Shown here in pieces: positions 23,481 to 32,893 of a DNA stretch of 64,000 bases. Where the stretch lies: assembly GCF_018598225.1 (NCBI RefSeq), contig NZ_JAHESF010000014.1, positions 1 through 64,000 on the forward strand. Direction: 5' to 3'. Source of the DNA: Chryseosolibacter histidinae. Lineage in GTDB: Bacteria > Bacteroidota > Bacteroidia > Cytophagales > Cyclobacteriaceae. The notes beneath the pieces were generated by a model. The model did no database searches and had not been told where the DNA came from. It saw only the letters and a list, made by a program, of their open reading frames with translations. Made by a program: the position numbers and the translations under genes. Numbering within the stretch: position 1 is the first letter of the stretch; each line of letters starts with the position of its first letter.

Positions 23481-24659
23481 ATGAAAGAGGTATATATCGT
23501 TTCTGCCGTGCGCACACCTATCGGAAGCTTTGGAGGAAGCCTGGCTTCGCTGACGGCCATTCAGCTGGGAGCAGCGGCAGTGAAAGGTGCTATAGAAAGA
23601 TCGAAGGTAGATGCTAAACTGATCCAGGAGGTGTTTATCGGCAACGTGATCTCTGCTGGTCTTGGTCAGGCTCCCGCCACGCAGGTAGCGGTAGGCGCCG
23701 GGTTGGGTTATGAGATCCCCTGCACCACCATCAACAAGGTCTGCGCTTCGGGCATGAAGGCCGTGATGATGGGTGCACAATCAATCATGCTCGGGCACAA
23801 CGATGTGGTTGTAGCGGGTGGGACAGAGAGCATGAGCAACGTGCCCTATTACCTCTTGAAAGCGCGTACAGGTTACAAGTACGGCAACGGCGAACTGATC
23901 GACGGCCTTCAGTACGATGGCCTGACGGATGTTTATAACCACTGTGCCATGGGCGTTTGTGCCGATAACACAGCCAAAGAGATGAACATCAGCCGCCAGG
24001 ATCAGGACAATTACGCCATCAACTCTTATAAGCGGTCGGCCAGTGCGTGGACTGCCGGCAAATTCAAAGACGAAGTTATTCCCGTAGAGATCAAAGACCG
24101 CAAGGGAAACGTTACTGCTGTTGCGGAAGACGAAGAGTACAAGAATGTATTTTTCGATAAGATCCCGGGTCTGAAACCCGCCTTCACGAAAGACGGAACC
24201 GTAACCGCCGCCAACGCCTCTACCCTGAACGACGGCGCTTCTGCGCTGATGCTGGTGAGCAAGGAAAAAGCACAGGAGCTTGGCCTTAAACCCATCGCCA
24301 GGATCAGAGGTTTTGCAGATGCGGCGCAGGACCCCATGTGGTTCACCACTACCCCTTCGATCGCCATACCCAAGGCGATGAAGCTTGCAGGCGTGGATAA
24401 GAAAGACGTCGGCTATTACGAGATCAACGAAGCATTTTCGGCTGTTGCCATTGCCAACAACATGAAGCTGGGCATCGATCCGGCGAAAGCCAATGTTAAT
24501 GGCGGCGCAGTGGCTTTGGGACATCCGCTGGGCGCTTCCGGTGCCAGGATCGTCACCACGCTGGTAAACGTGCTAAAGCAAAACAATGCAGCCATTGGTG
24601 TAGCCGGGATCTGCAATGGCGGTGGCGGCGCATCAGCCATGGTGATTGAAATGCTATAG
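23481..24659 (+). CDS. Acetyl-CoA C-acetyltransferase (thiolase)
   Basis: The 392-aa product has the normal thiolase length. The nucleophile is C88 in NKVCASGMKA, the GHPLGASG motif supplies the His, and the C-terminal CNGGGGASAM holds the second catalytic Cys. It joins two acetyl-CoA (or cleaves acetoacetyl-CoA) in fatty-acid or short-chain metabolism. It is single and monocistronic. A weak TTG (23415) and TATTTTTA (23441) pair lies upstream. Confidence 0.95.
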   Translation: MKEVYIVSAVRTPIGSFGGSLASLTAIQLGAAAVKGAIERSKVDAKLIQEVFIGNVISAGLGQAPATQVAVGAGLGYEIPCTTINKVCASGMKAVMMGAQSIMLGHNDVVVAGGTESMSNVPYYLLKARTGYKYGNGELIDGLQYDGLTDVYNHCAMGVCADNTAKEMNISRQDQDNYAINSYKRSASAWTAGKFKDEVIPVEIKDRKGNVTAVAEDEEYKNVFFDKIPGLKPAFTKDGTVTAANASTLNDGASALMLVSKEKAQELGLKPIARIRGFADAAQDPMWFTTTPSIAIPKAMKLAGVDKKDVGYYEINEAFSAVAIANNMKLGIDPAKANVNGGAVALGHPLGASGARIVTTLVNVLKQNNAAIGVAGICNGGGGASAMVIEML

Positions 24660-24721
24660 AAACAGATCGTACAACAATCCAGACAGCCTTGCGTTATCCG
24701 CATGGCTGTTTTATTTTTAAG

Positions 24722-26053
24722 ATGAACCCGAAAGTTAGTATGAAGAGATTTGCAGCATCGTGCCTGCTCACCCTCGTAACGTTTGCGGCCTTCTGCCAGA
24801 AGGAAGTGCGCACCTATTACGATCCGCAGAAAAAAAAGCCGCAGGAGAGTTATTTCGTCTCCAATGCCGACAACTCCGTGTACGTGGGTAAATACAAACG
24901 CTTCTACGAAAATGGTAATCTCATGGTGGAAGGCTTCTTCGATGACGGCAAAAAATCAGGGCAGTTCACCGAGTTCCACGAGAATGGAAAGCCGGCGCGC
25001 AAGCTGAACTATGTGAACGGGCTCCGCCATGGGGTGGTGGAAGTATACAACGATGAAGGCGCTGCCGTACAGAAAGCGTATTATCAGAACGACATTCTCA
25101 CCGATAGCATTCAATCGTTCTTCGATAACGGCGACATCAAAGGCGAAACCTATTTTGTAAAAGGGAAACCTGAAGGATTGGTGAAGGAGTATTATCCTAA
25201 CGGGAAGCTAAAAAAGGAGATGCACTATAAGAAAGGGAAACCCAACGGCATCACCCGCAGCTTCTACGCCGACGGCAAGGTTGAAACAGAAGCCAACTAC
25301 GAAAACGGTGTGTTGAAGGGATTTTATAAAACCTATTACACCAACGGGCAGCTCGAAACCGTGTCTACCATGCAGGAGGGATCCAAGAACGGCCAGTACA
25401 AGAATTACGATCGCGAAGGACATCTCATTTTGGAAGGCAGTTTTCTCAATGGCAAGCTCGAAGGTGACAATCTCGCCTACTTCGCCAACGGTGCAGTGGC
25501 CCATCGTTTCCTGTATAAGGATGGAAAAAAATCCGGAACGAATTACACCTACCACCCCAACGGGAAGACCAGTGTAAAGGAGGTTGCTTCAGCCAACGGC
25601 ATGGAGATCACCCAATACAATTATGACGAGAACGAAATGCTGACTTCTGAAAAAAGATTTCGGGAAGAAAAACCTCATGGCACCTGGGTCTTTTATTTCG
25701 AAGGAACCAAAACCGTGAAGCAAAAGCAGACCTACGAAAACGGGAAGCTCACGGGAACACGTTACACTTATTACAGCAATGGCAAACTCGCCCGGGAGGA
25801 GGAGTTCAAGTTCAACCTGCTGGCGGGCCCCTTTAAAACATTTTATGAAGACGGAGGCAAGGAGTCGGTGGGTGAATACCGTTCGAACCGCAAGCATGGG
25901 CTTTATACGGGATATTATCCCAATGGAAAGATCAAAGAGCAGGGCGAGTATATCGCTGACAAGAAGCACAAGGAATGGAAGGAGTACGATGAGCAGGGGA
26001 ATCTGACGCGAACGCTGCTTTACCGGGCAGGGATCCTTGTTAATACGAAGTAG
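24722..26053 (+). CDS. Secreted MORN/YwqK-type repeat protein
   Basis: The 443-aa product (ATG 24722; ATG 24740 also possible) has a signal peptide MKRFAASCLLTLVTFAAFCQ. It is then built of at least a dozen repeats of the form YYPNGKLKKEMHYKKGKPNG (about 22-24 aa), the MORN-like repeat named 'YwqK family antitoxin' in databases. It is probably exported and involved in surface or envelope interactions; the antitoxin label need not apply. Confidence 0.75.
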   Translation: MNPKVSMKRFAASCLLTLVTFAAFCQKEVRTYYDPQKKKPQESYFVSNADNSVYVGKYKRFYENGNLMVEGFFDDGKKSGQFTEFHENGKPARKLNYVNGLRHGVVEVYNDEGAAVQKAYYQNDILTDSIQSFFDNGDIKGETYFVKGKPEGLVKEYYPNGKLKKEMHYKKGKPNGITRSFYADGKVETEANYENGVLKGFYKTYYTNGQLETVSTMQEGSKNGQYKNYDREGHLILEGSFLNGKLEGDNLAYFANGAVAHRFLYKDGKKSGTNYTYHPNGKTSVKEVASANGMEITQYNYDENEMLTSEKRFREEKPHGTWVFYFEGTKTVKQKQTYENGKLTGTRYTYYSNGKLAREEEFKFNLLAGPFKTFYEDGGKESVGEYRSNRKHGLYTGYYPNGKIKEQGEYIADKKHKEWKEYDEQGNLTRTLLYRAGILVNTK

Positions 26054-26063
26054 ACAGGGTGAG

Positions 26064-26167
26064 CTCAGCGTATCCATCCCGGCCTGCGCCCATGCCAGGC
26101 CATTACCTCCGCTGAAGCTACGGCGATCGAAGTAAGATAGACCGACGTCCGGTATGGATATGCTGAG
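26064..26167 (+). ncRNA. Long intergenic hairpin, candidate structured RNA or repeat
   Basis: Arms 26064-26082 and 26149-26167 pair over about 18 of 19 positions, with one G-T wobble. They enclose a second small stem (ggcctg/caggcc at 26081-26101). The hairpin lies between the MORN gene and purC. No T-run follows, so it is not a simple terminator. Confidence 0.4.
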
Positions 26168-26251
26168 GTGTGAGAAGAAAGACTTTGCCTTCCGGGAAAA
26201 AGATTTTAAAGTTCATTTTTTAAACCGTTAATTTGAACCTTGATCAGTACT

Positions 26252-27214
26252 ATGCAAGCTATCAAGGAGACAAATTTCAAATTTCCCGGTCAGACAGGTT
26301 TTTACAGCGGGAAGGTTCGTGACGTCTATTATTTTGGCGACCTCATGGCGATGGTGGCCACTGACCGCATCTCTGCTTTTGATGTGATCCTGCCCCGTGC
26401 CATTCCTGATAAGGGAAGGGTGCTGAACCAGATCGCCGCCTTCAATCTTTCGGCGACGAAGGACATCGTTCCGAACTGGGTCATTGCCACACCCGACCCG
26501 AATGTAACGGTAGGCTTCAAGTGCGAGCCGTTTCCGGTAGAAATGGTGGTACGCGGATACCTTGCCGGGCATGCCGCCCGCGAATACAAAGCTGGAAAAA
26601 GAACACTCTGCGGTGTTACGCTTCCTGAAGGTTTAAAGGAAAACGACAAGCTCCCCCACCCGATCATCACCCCCACTACCAAAGCCAAGGTAGGGCACGA
26701 TGAAGATATCTCGCGCGAAGAGATCCTGAAAAGAGGGCTTGTAAGCGAGGCTGATTACAAAATGTTGGAAGACTATACGCTGAAGTTGTATAAAAAAGGA
26801 ACAGAGCTGGCAGCCCAACGGAATCTTATTCTCGTGGACACCAAGTACGAGTTCGGAAAACACAATGGCACCATTTACCTGATCGACGAAGTGCATACAC
26901 CCGATTCATCGCGCTATTTTTACGCAGAAGGTTATGAAGCAAGGCAGAAAGCGGGTGAAGCCCAGAAGCAGCTGTCGAAGGAATTTGTGCGTCAATGGCT
27001 GATCGAAAACGGATTCCAGGGCAAAGACGGCCAACAGGTTCCGCTGATGACTGACGAAATAGTATCCTCAATATCAGCACGTTATAAGGAGCTTTACCAG
27101 CAGGTGCGCGGTGAATCCCTGGACCCGGTAGACTACGCCGCCATCCTTCCCCGGGTCGAGCGGAACGTCATTAATTCGATAAATTCCATTAACTTACAAA
27201 CGCTGAAAAAATAA
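26252..27214 (+). CDS. purC: Phosphoribosylaminoimidazole-succinocarboxamide synthase
   Basis: The 320-aa product (ATG 26252; an in-frame TTG lies at 26240) is a complete SAICAR synthetase that condenses CAIR with aspartate in purine synthesis. Signatures are [31 protein letters not shown] and the ATP-site LVDTKYEFG, with [16 protein letters not shown] near the C-terminal half. It is of the longer eukaryotic-like type usual in Bacteroidota. Confidence 0.95.
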   Translation: MQAIKETNFKFPGQTGFYSGKVRDVYYFGDLMAMVATDRISAFDVILPRAIPDKGRVLNQIAAFNLSATKDIVPNWVIATPDPNVTVGFKCEPFPVEMVVRGYLAGHAAREYKAGKRTLCGVTLPEGLKENDKLPHPIITPTTKAKVGHDEDISREEILKRGLVSEADYKMLEDYTLKLYKKGTELAAQRNLILVDTKYEFGKHNGTIYLIDEVHTPDSSRYFYAEGYEARQKAGEAQKQLSKEFVRQWLIENGFQGKDGQQVPLMTDEIVSSISARYKELYQQVRGESLDPVDYAAILPRVERNVINSINSINLQTLKK

Positions 27215-27296
27215 GAAATTGCATTTATATTGCGGGTGGAATGCTTACGTTTTAGGTTAAAACGGCGGTTTTCCAGGACCAGTGAATTCTTAATAC

Positions 27297-27677
27297 ATGA
27301 AATATACCATCGACAAGCAGGAAAAATACAGTTTACTACGCCTTCATGAGGAAAAACTGGACTCGAGCGTAGCCCCGAACCTGAAATCCGAACTGATCAC
27401 CCTGCATGCAGAGGGCGTTCGCAACATCATTCTCGACCTTTCGGAAGTTAAGTATACCGACTCTTCGGGCCTCAGTGCCCTGCTGGTGGGCAACCGGATT
27501 GTTCAAGAGGATGGCGGCATCTTTGTGCTGGCCTGTCTCTCTGATCACACCACCAAGCTGATCAAAATATCTCAGCTCGACAGCGTACTCAACATCCTAC
27601 CCAAAGTAGAGGAAGCCATCGACGCGGTGTTCATGCACGAGATCGAAAAGGATCTGAAAGACAGCGACGGGAACTAA
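27297..27677 (+). CDS. STAS-domain anti-anti-sigma factor-like protein
   Basis: The 126-aa STAS domain has the phosphoacceptor region YTDSSGLSAL (S56/S57) and the beta strand IILDLSEVK. Family members bind and release a kinase-type anti-sigma factor. No kinase or phosphatase partner is adjacent. It follows purC by 82 bp. Confidence 0.85.
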   Translation: MKYTIDKQEKYSLLRLHEEKLDSSVAPNLKSELITLHAEGVRNIILDLSEVKYTDSSGLSALLVGNRIVQEDGGIFVLACLSDHTTKLIKISQLDSVLNILPKVEEAIDAVFMHEIEKDLKDSDGN

Positions 27678-27780
27678 GCTGATCCCGTATCACACAATAT
27701 TCGCACAATATTTGCCAATGACCGGAACCTGCGTTTTGGTCATTTCTTTTTTGTTCGTTATTTGAGAAGAGTTCCATGGC

Positions 27781-28698
27781 ATGAGCTTCAACGTCACCAT
27801 ACTCGGTTCCAGCGGCGCACTTCCGGCTTACGGAAGGTTTCCCTCCGCACAACTTGTAGAGATCCAGAACCGGCATTTTCTGGTTGACTGCGGGGAAGGA
27901 ACGCAGATGCAGCTCATGCGTTTCCAGGCGAACCTGCACCGCATCAATCACATTTTCATCAGCCACCTGCATGGCGATCATTACCTCGGTCTCATGGGCC
28001 TGATCTTCACCATGCACCTGCTGCGAAGAACCAACGACCTCCACCTCTACAGCCACGCCGGCCTCGATGAGATCATCACGGCACAGCTGCGGCATTCGCG
28101 GTCTGCGCCAAATTTCAAAATGATCTTTCACCGCCTCGAAAAAGGTGCCCAGGAGATCATCTATGAAGACGATGCCCTGACCGTTGAGACCATTCCCTTG
28201 TTACACAAGCTTCACTGCTCCGGGTTCCTGTTTCGTGAGAAGATAAAACCCAGGCGCGTGAACAAGGAGAAGCTGCCACAGGGACTGTTGCTGAAGCAGA
28301 TCGCCAACCTCAAGAAAGGTTACGACGTGATCGACGAAACAGGGAATATCCTGTATAAGAATGAAGACCTCACCTATCCACCCCGCAGGTCGAGAAGTTA
28401 CGCCTACTGCTCCGACACTGCCTACAACGAGCTGATCATCGACCAGCTTAAAAATATCGATCTGCTCTACCACGAAGCCACCTTCACTGTAGACGAAGAA
28501 GCAAAAGCCATTGAAACGCAGCACAGCACGGCGGCACAGGCGGCGCTCTTCGCCAAAAAAGCGGAAGTAACCAAACTCCTGGTAGGCCATTTCTCTGCCC
28601 GATACAAAGACCTGGCCCCGATACTGGAAGAAGCGAAGAAGGTCTTCGAAAACTGCGAGCTGGCGATTGAGGGAGGCGTGTTCACAGTTAAAGATTGA
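27781..28698 (+). CDS. rnz: Ribonuclease Z
   Basis: The 305-aa product has the metallo-beta-lactamase zinc motif HLHGDH (H62, H64, D66, H67) and the C-terminal phosphodiesterase-family motifs CSDTAYNE and HSTAAQAALFA. It cuts the 3' trailer of tRNA precursors, which matters here because tRNAs without an encoded CCA need it together with the cca enzyme. Confidence 0.95.
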   Translation: MSFNVTILGSSGALPAYGRFPSAQLVEIQNRHFLVDCGEGTQMQLMRFQANLHRINHIFISHLHGDHYLGLMGLIFTMHLLRRTNDLHLYSHAGLDEIITAQLRHSRSAPNFKMIFHRLEKGAQEIIYEDDALTVETIPLLHKLHCSGFLFREKIKPRRVNKEKLPQGLLLKQIANLKKGYDVIDETGNILYKNEDLTYPPRRSRSYAYCSDTAYNELIIDQLKNIDLLYHEATFTVDEEAKAIETQHSTAAQAALFAKKAEVTKLLVGHFSARYKDLAPILEEAKKVFENCELAIEGGVFTVKD

Positions 28699-28790
28699 AA
28701 GTTTGAAGTTTAAAGTTGAGTTGGAGCACACAACTCGACTGGATTTTAAACTTTAAACTTTAAACTTTAAATTTTAAGCTTAAACTTGTC
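28699..28790. repeat. Self-similar intergenic repeat (tttaaactttaaac family)
   Basis: The spacer consists of variants of gtttgaagtttaaagttgag and its reverse complement ttttaaactttaaac repeated four times. It could fold into a long AT-rich hairpin. There is no coding content. Confidence 0.6.
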
Positions 28791-28792
28791 AG

Positions 28793-29572
28793 ATGGAAAT
28801 CACCCTAGACCGGAAGCGCAACAGGCTTTTTATCATTCTTTGTGGCATCTTCATCACGAATACCCTGCTGGCGGAGATCATTGGCGTCAAGATCTTTTCG
28901 GCCGAAGCCATGGCCGGGCTGAAACCCGCCAACCTCAACATTCTTGGTTTTACAATGGACTTCAACCTGACAGCGGGAGCGTTGATCTGGCCGGTAGTGT
29001 TCATCACCACAGATTTGATCAACGAATATTTTGGCAAACCCGGGGTGAAACGTATCAGCTACTTCACGGCGCTATTGATCACCTATGCCTTCGTAGTCAT
29101 GTACCTTTCCATGAAGCTGCCCCCTGCGGAATGGTGGGTGACGGGCAAAGATGCCAATGGCAACGACGTGAATATGGACATTGCCTTCAACAAGATCATG
29201 GGCCAGGGCCAGCGCATCATCATCGGCTCGCTCACCGCTTTTATCATCGGGCAGCTGGTGGATGTTTTTGTCTTCCAGAAGCTTCGAAGGGTTACGGGCA
29301 ACAAGCAACTCTGGCTTCGTGCCACGGGCTCCACGCTGGTATCGCAGCTGGTAGACAGTTTTGTGGTGTTATTCATTGCGTTCTACGGTGTGTTCTCCAA
29401 CCAGCAGATCATTGCTATCGGCATCACCAATTACATCTACAAATTTGCCGTGGCCGTGTTGCTCACACCGCTGATCTACCTCGGCCATTCCCTCATCGAT
29501 AACTACCTGGGCAAGGAGAATGCGGAAAAGATCGCAGCGCATGCTGCAGAGAACAGTAAAGGTTTCTTCTAA
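28793..29572 (+). CDS. Queuosine precursor transporter (YhhQ/VUT family)
   Basis: The 259-aa product has about six membrane segments (LFIILCGIFITNTLLAEIIG; AGALIWPVVFITTDLI; ALLITYAFVVMYLSM; IIIGSLTAFIIGQLVDVF and two more). It carries the family motifs TTDLINEYFG and STLVSQLVDSFVVLFIAFYG. It imports queuine precursors such as preQ0/preQ1 through the inner membrane. It converges with the rRNA methyltransferase, overlapping by 4 nt. Confidence 0.9.
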   Translation: MEITLDRKRNRLFIILCGIFITNTLLAEIIGVKIFSAEAMAGLKPANLNILGFTMDFNLTAGALIWPVVFITTDLINEYFGKPGVKRISYFTALLITYAFVVMYLSMKLPPAEWWVTGKDANGNDVNMDIAFNKIMGQGQRIIIGSLTAFIIGQLVDVFVFQKLRRVTGNKQLWLRATGSTLVSQLVDSFVVLFIAFYGVFSNQQIIAIGITNYIYKFAVAVLLTPLIYLGHSLIDNYLGKENAEKIAAHAAENSKGFF

Positions 29573-30300
29573 CCTCTTCTGAGGTTATCGCAGATAATGG
29601 CGGTGGCAATGGCGGCGTTGAGGGACTCGGCCTCGCCATAACGGGGAATGGTGATCTTGTCTGTGATATACCGGTCGAGGGTGGGGCTGATGCCGCGCGA
29701 CTCGTTCCCGATCACCACCAGGCCACCGGATGCGAAGCTGACGTCGTGGATGTTCTTACCATCGAGGAACGCACCGAAGACCTTATGCCGGACTCCATTC
29801 AGGTACTGAGGCAGATCGGTATAAAAGACGTTTACACGGGTGAATGAGCCCATGGTGGCACTGATCACCTTGGGATTGTAAAAATCGGCAGTCTCCGCGG
29901 AAGCGATGATCTTGTGGATACCGTACCAGTCTGCCGTGCGGATGATGGTACCCAGGTTGCCAGGGTCGCGGATATCGTCGAGTACTAACGCAAATTCCTG
30001 GTCGGCAACGCTGATGATATTGTTGGGCTTCATGCGGGCGATGGCCAGGGCCGAATTGTTGGTCTGAAATTCCCCCAGCCCCTGAAGCTCGGCGTCAGAG
30101 ACCTCGATGCGCTCACCAGGCGCGCCATGCGGGATGCTTTCCAGAAAATCGCGGGTTCCTAGTACCTGAACTACCTCAAAATCAGAGCGTAACAATTCTA
30201 GCACACTTTTCGCTCCTTCTATCATAAAACATTGCTCCTGTTTTCGGTATTTCTTTACTTGCAGGGATTTGATGAATTTTGCGTTCGCTTTCGACAGCAT
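29569..30300 (-). CDS. TrmH/SpoU family rRNA 2'-O-methyltransferase
   Basis: The 243-aa SPOUT enzyme has an N-terminal substrate-binding region (RKQEQCFMIEGAKSVLELL) and knot motifs LDDIRDPGNLGTIIRTADWY, VVIGNESRGI and IPRYGEAESLNAAIATAI. It uses S-adenosylmethionine to methylate a ribose, most often in 23S rRNA. It diverges from the BamA-like gene with only about 9 bp between starts. Confidence 0.9.
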   Translation of the reverse strand: MLSKANAKFIKSLQVKKYRKQEQCFMIEGAKSVLELLRSDFEVVQVLGTRDFLESIPHGAPGERIEVSDAELQGLGEFQTNNSALAIARMKPNNIISVADQEFALVLDDIRDPGNLGTIIRTADWYGIHKIIASAETADFYNPKVISATMGSFTRVNVFYTDLPQYLNGVRHKVFGAFLDGKNIHDVSFASGGLVVIGNESRGISPTLDRYITDKITIPRYGEAESLNAAIATAIICDNLRRG

Positions 30301-30309
30301 TTACAAAGA

Positions 30310-32781
30310 TTGATTACGACGAAAAGTAAATATTTTATCTTAATTCTGGTGCCTGTGCTGCTCACGGGCTGTTTAGGCACCCAGCATCTCAAAGAAGGTC
30401 AAAAGCGACTGATCCAGCAAAGTGTAAAGGCTCCCGAGGGCATTGATCACGAAGCGCTGCGCAATCTTTACGCCCAGCGTCCAAACCGCCGGCTGCTGGG
30501 ACTGCCGATCTATCACCTGGTAGGCATCTACTACTGGGGCGAAAAAACCTACGACCGCGAAAAATACGTCCGCAAAAAGGAAAAGGTAGAGCAGAAGTTC
30601 AATGCCAAGATCGCGGGAACCTCATCGCAGCGTAAGATCAACAACTACCAGTTCCGGAAGCAGAAGAAGATGGACCGCCTGAACTCGTTCATTGAGAATG
30701 GCAACCATTTTATGCAGTGGGGTGAGCAGGTGGCCGTGTTCGACAGCGGACTGGTGGAAACCACCATCAACCGTTTCAGGAATTACCTGTTCTCCGAAGG
30801 TTATTTTCACAATCACGTGACTACCAAAACCACGTCGCTGGGCAAATTCGTGAGCGTTTCGTACCGGGTTGAAGCCTCTGCCCCATACATGATCGACACT
30901 ATCTTCTACCGGATCTCCGACAGCTCCGTTTATCGTTTGATCAAAAATTCCGGGACACAGAGCTATATCAGAAAAAACCACCGGTACAGGCAGGAGGATT
31001 TTGAGAAAGAACGCGAACGTTTAGACCTGCTCTTAAAAGACAACGGCTACTTTGACTTCAGCAGGCAGTATGTGGATTTTTCTATCGACACAGCCATGCG
31101 GGGCAATCGAAAGGTGGCGGTGATGATCGAAGTGCTGGACCCGGCCAAACGCGGCTACCACAAGCAGTTCCGCATAGATTCAGTGCGGTTCACGGCAGAT
31201 GCAGGGGTGACAAACCCGGGATTTGAACGCACGACCCGCACTTACCGCGATGTGCAGTATAGCTCGTATCACGATTATTACAGCCTCAAGATCCTCAGCC
31301 AACGCCTCTTCCTCTCCCCTGAAAATCTGTATAGCCTTACAAAGACCTACGAATCGCAAAGGCAGCTCGCCAACCTCGATGCATTCAAATTTGTGAACAT
31401 CAATTACGATACATCGGGCGGGAAGTTCATTGCTAACATCTTTGCCAGTCCGCTGAAACGGTACGAATGGACGAATGAATTGGGTGTGAACGTTACGCAG
31501 GGATATCCCGGTCCTTTTTACAGCGTCAGTCTCAAAAAACGCAACATCTTCAGGGGGCTAGAAAACCTGGAGCTGAGCGGGAGGTTCGGCGTGGAAGGCG
31601 TAGCATCGGCTACGGAAGAGCTCAACGTTTACAAGAGCATAGAAGCCAGCGCCAACGCCGCCCTCATCTTTCCACAATTTATCTGGCCGTTCCGGGAGGC
31701 AACCCAGATCAGGCTCGGCAAGTATAACCCCAAAACCCGTTTATCGCTCGGATATACCTATACCGACCGGCCGGAGTACCGGCGAACCAGCACCACCTTT
31801 TCGAATACCTATACGTGGCAAAACCAGCGGACCACACAATACTCGCTTGCGCTGACCAACATCAGTTTGATCGATTCCAAAAATATCTCTGCTGGCTTTA
31901 AACAACGCCTCCACGAGCTCGACAGTCTCGGCAACTATAACCTTGCCCGTTCTTTCGATCCTTCATTCGTGAGCAGCATGATCTTTAGCATCACCTGGAA
32001 CCGTGACTATGGAAGCCTTGACAAACACTCGATCTTCATCCGGTCGCAGTTCGAAACCGGCGGAACCACACTCAACCTGATCGACACAGACATCATCACG
32101 GATCAGGGATTGAAGTACTTCAAATACCTCAGGTTCAGCTTTGATGTCAGGCGTGTGAGGATCCTCAACAAATGGGCGCAGCTGGCCTACCGGTTCAATA
32201 CAGGGATCGCCTACTCGTACGGATCGAACAACTCGCTGCCTTATGAAAAGTACTATTTTGCCGGTGGAAGCAGAAGCGTGCGCGCCTGGAGGCCAAGACG
32301 ACTCGGGCTTGGAAGCCTACCTCCACCGTTGGCTGCCAATCCCGTTGTGGACGGTACCTTCAGCTACCAGTTCGAAAGACCGGGCGAGATCCTGATGGAA
32401 GGAAGCCTCGAGCTTCGAACCAAGCTGGTAGGATTCATTGACGGCGCTGTGTTCGTAGATGCTGGCAATGTATGGACGTTCAAGCAGCAAAAAGAAGCTA
32501 CCGGAACGGGTAACTCACAATTCAAAGGTGGTAGTTTTTACAAGGAGCTGGGTATCGGCACGGGCTTCGGACTACGTTTTGACTTCACCTTCCTCATCCT
32601 TTGCTTCGATGTGGGCATCAAGGCATACGATCCTGCCCGCGATCCGGGAGACCGGTTTGTGCTCGACAAAGTAAGGTTCTTTAAACCTTATGCGAGAAAA
32701 GTGGGCGAAGGCGAGAATACCCGGTATCTGAACATTAAAGAACCGGTGATCTATAATATTGGGATAGGATATCCTTTTTAA
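30310..32781 (+). CDS. BamA/TamA-family outer-membrane protein, lipoprotein N-terminus
   Basis: The frame is open from 30232, but the TTG at 30310 avoids overlap with the divergent methyltransferase and puts the signal sequence YFILILVPVLLTGC with a lipobox Cys directly at the N-terminus (824 aa). POTRA-like regions follow, then a C-terminal barrel with YYFAGGSRSVRAWRPRRLG and a final aromatic residue (GIGYPF), as in Bac_surface_Ag proteins. It probably inserts outer-membrane proteins or exports substrates. Confidence 0.85.
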   Translation: MITTKSKYFILILVPVLLTGCLGTQHLKEGQKRLIQQSVKAPEGIDHEALRNLYAQRPNRRLLGLPIYHLVGIYYWGEKTYDREKYVRKKEKVEQKFNAKIAGTSSQRKINNYQFRKQKKMDRLNSFIENGNHFMQWGEQVAVFDSGLVETTINRFRNYLFSEGYFHNHVTTKTTSLGKFVSVSYRVEASAPYMIDTIFYRISDSSVYRLIKNSGTQSYIRKNHRYRQEDFEKERERLDLLLKDNGYFDFSRQYVDFSIDTAMRGNRKVAVMIEVLDPAKRGYHKQFRIDSVRFTADAGVTNPGFERTTRTYRDVQYSSYHDYYSLKILSQRLFLSPENLYSLTKTYESQRQLANLDAFKFVNINYDTSGGKFIANIFASPLKRYEWTNELGVNVTQGYPGPFYSVSLKKRNIFRGLENLELSGRFGVEGVASATEELNVYKSIEASANAALIFPQFIWPFREATQIRLGKYNPKTRLSLGYTYTDRPEYRRTSTTFSNTYTWQNQRTTQYSLALTNISLIDSKNISAGFKQRLHELDSLGNYNLARSFDPSFVSSMIFSITWNRDYGSLDKHSIFIRSQFETGGTTLNLIDTDIITDQGLKYFKYLRFSFDVRRVRILNKWAQLAYRFNTGIAYSYGSNNSLPYEKYYFAGGSRSVRAWRPRRLGLGSLPPPLAANPVVDGTFSYQFERPGEILMEGSLELRTKLVGFIDGAVFVDAGNVWTFKQQKEATGTGNSQFKGGSFYKELGIGTGFGLRFDFTFLILCFDVGIKAYDPARDPGDRFVLDKVRFFKPYARKVGEGENTRYLNIKEPVIYNIGIGYPF

Positions 32782-32802
32782 TGGTTGCCGGTTGGGGCGA
32801 GT

Positions 32803-32843
32803 GAGTTATAAGTACGAGGTACGATTTACGAGGTACGATCGTG
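32803..32843. repeat. Self-similar intergenic repeat (tacgaggtacga family)
   Basis: Near-copies of agtacgaggtacgatttacg follow the BamA-like gene. The same family is seen at 49299-49330 and 53637-53655. These are dispersed intergenic repeats. Confidence 0.55.
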
Positions 32844-32893
32844 TTCTACCCATTATCTGCTGATGATTGCCTATTGCAACTGCCTACTGTTCT

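Noticed and set aside
23481-24659. Long minus-strand ORF inside the thiolase
   Set aside because: It is a frame shadow of a highly conserved gene.
26054-26251. Purine riboswitch before purC
   Set aside because: The hairpin does not show the conserved loop sequences of known purine riboswitches.
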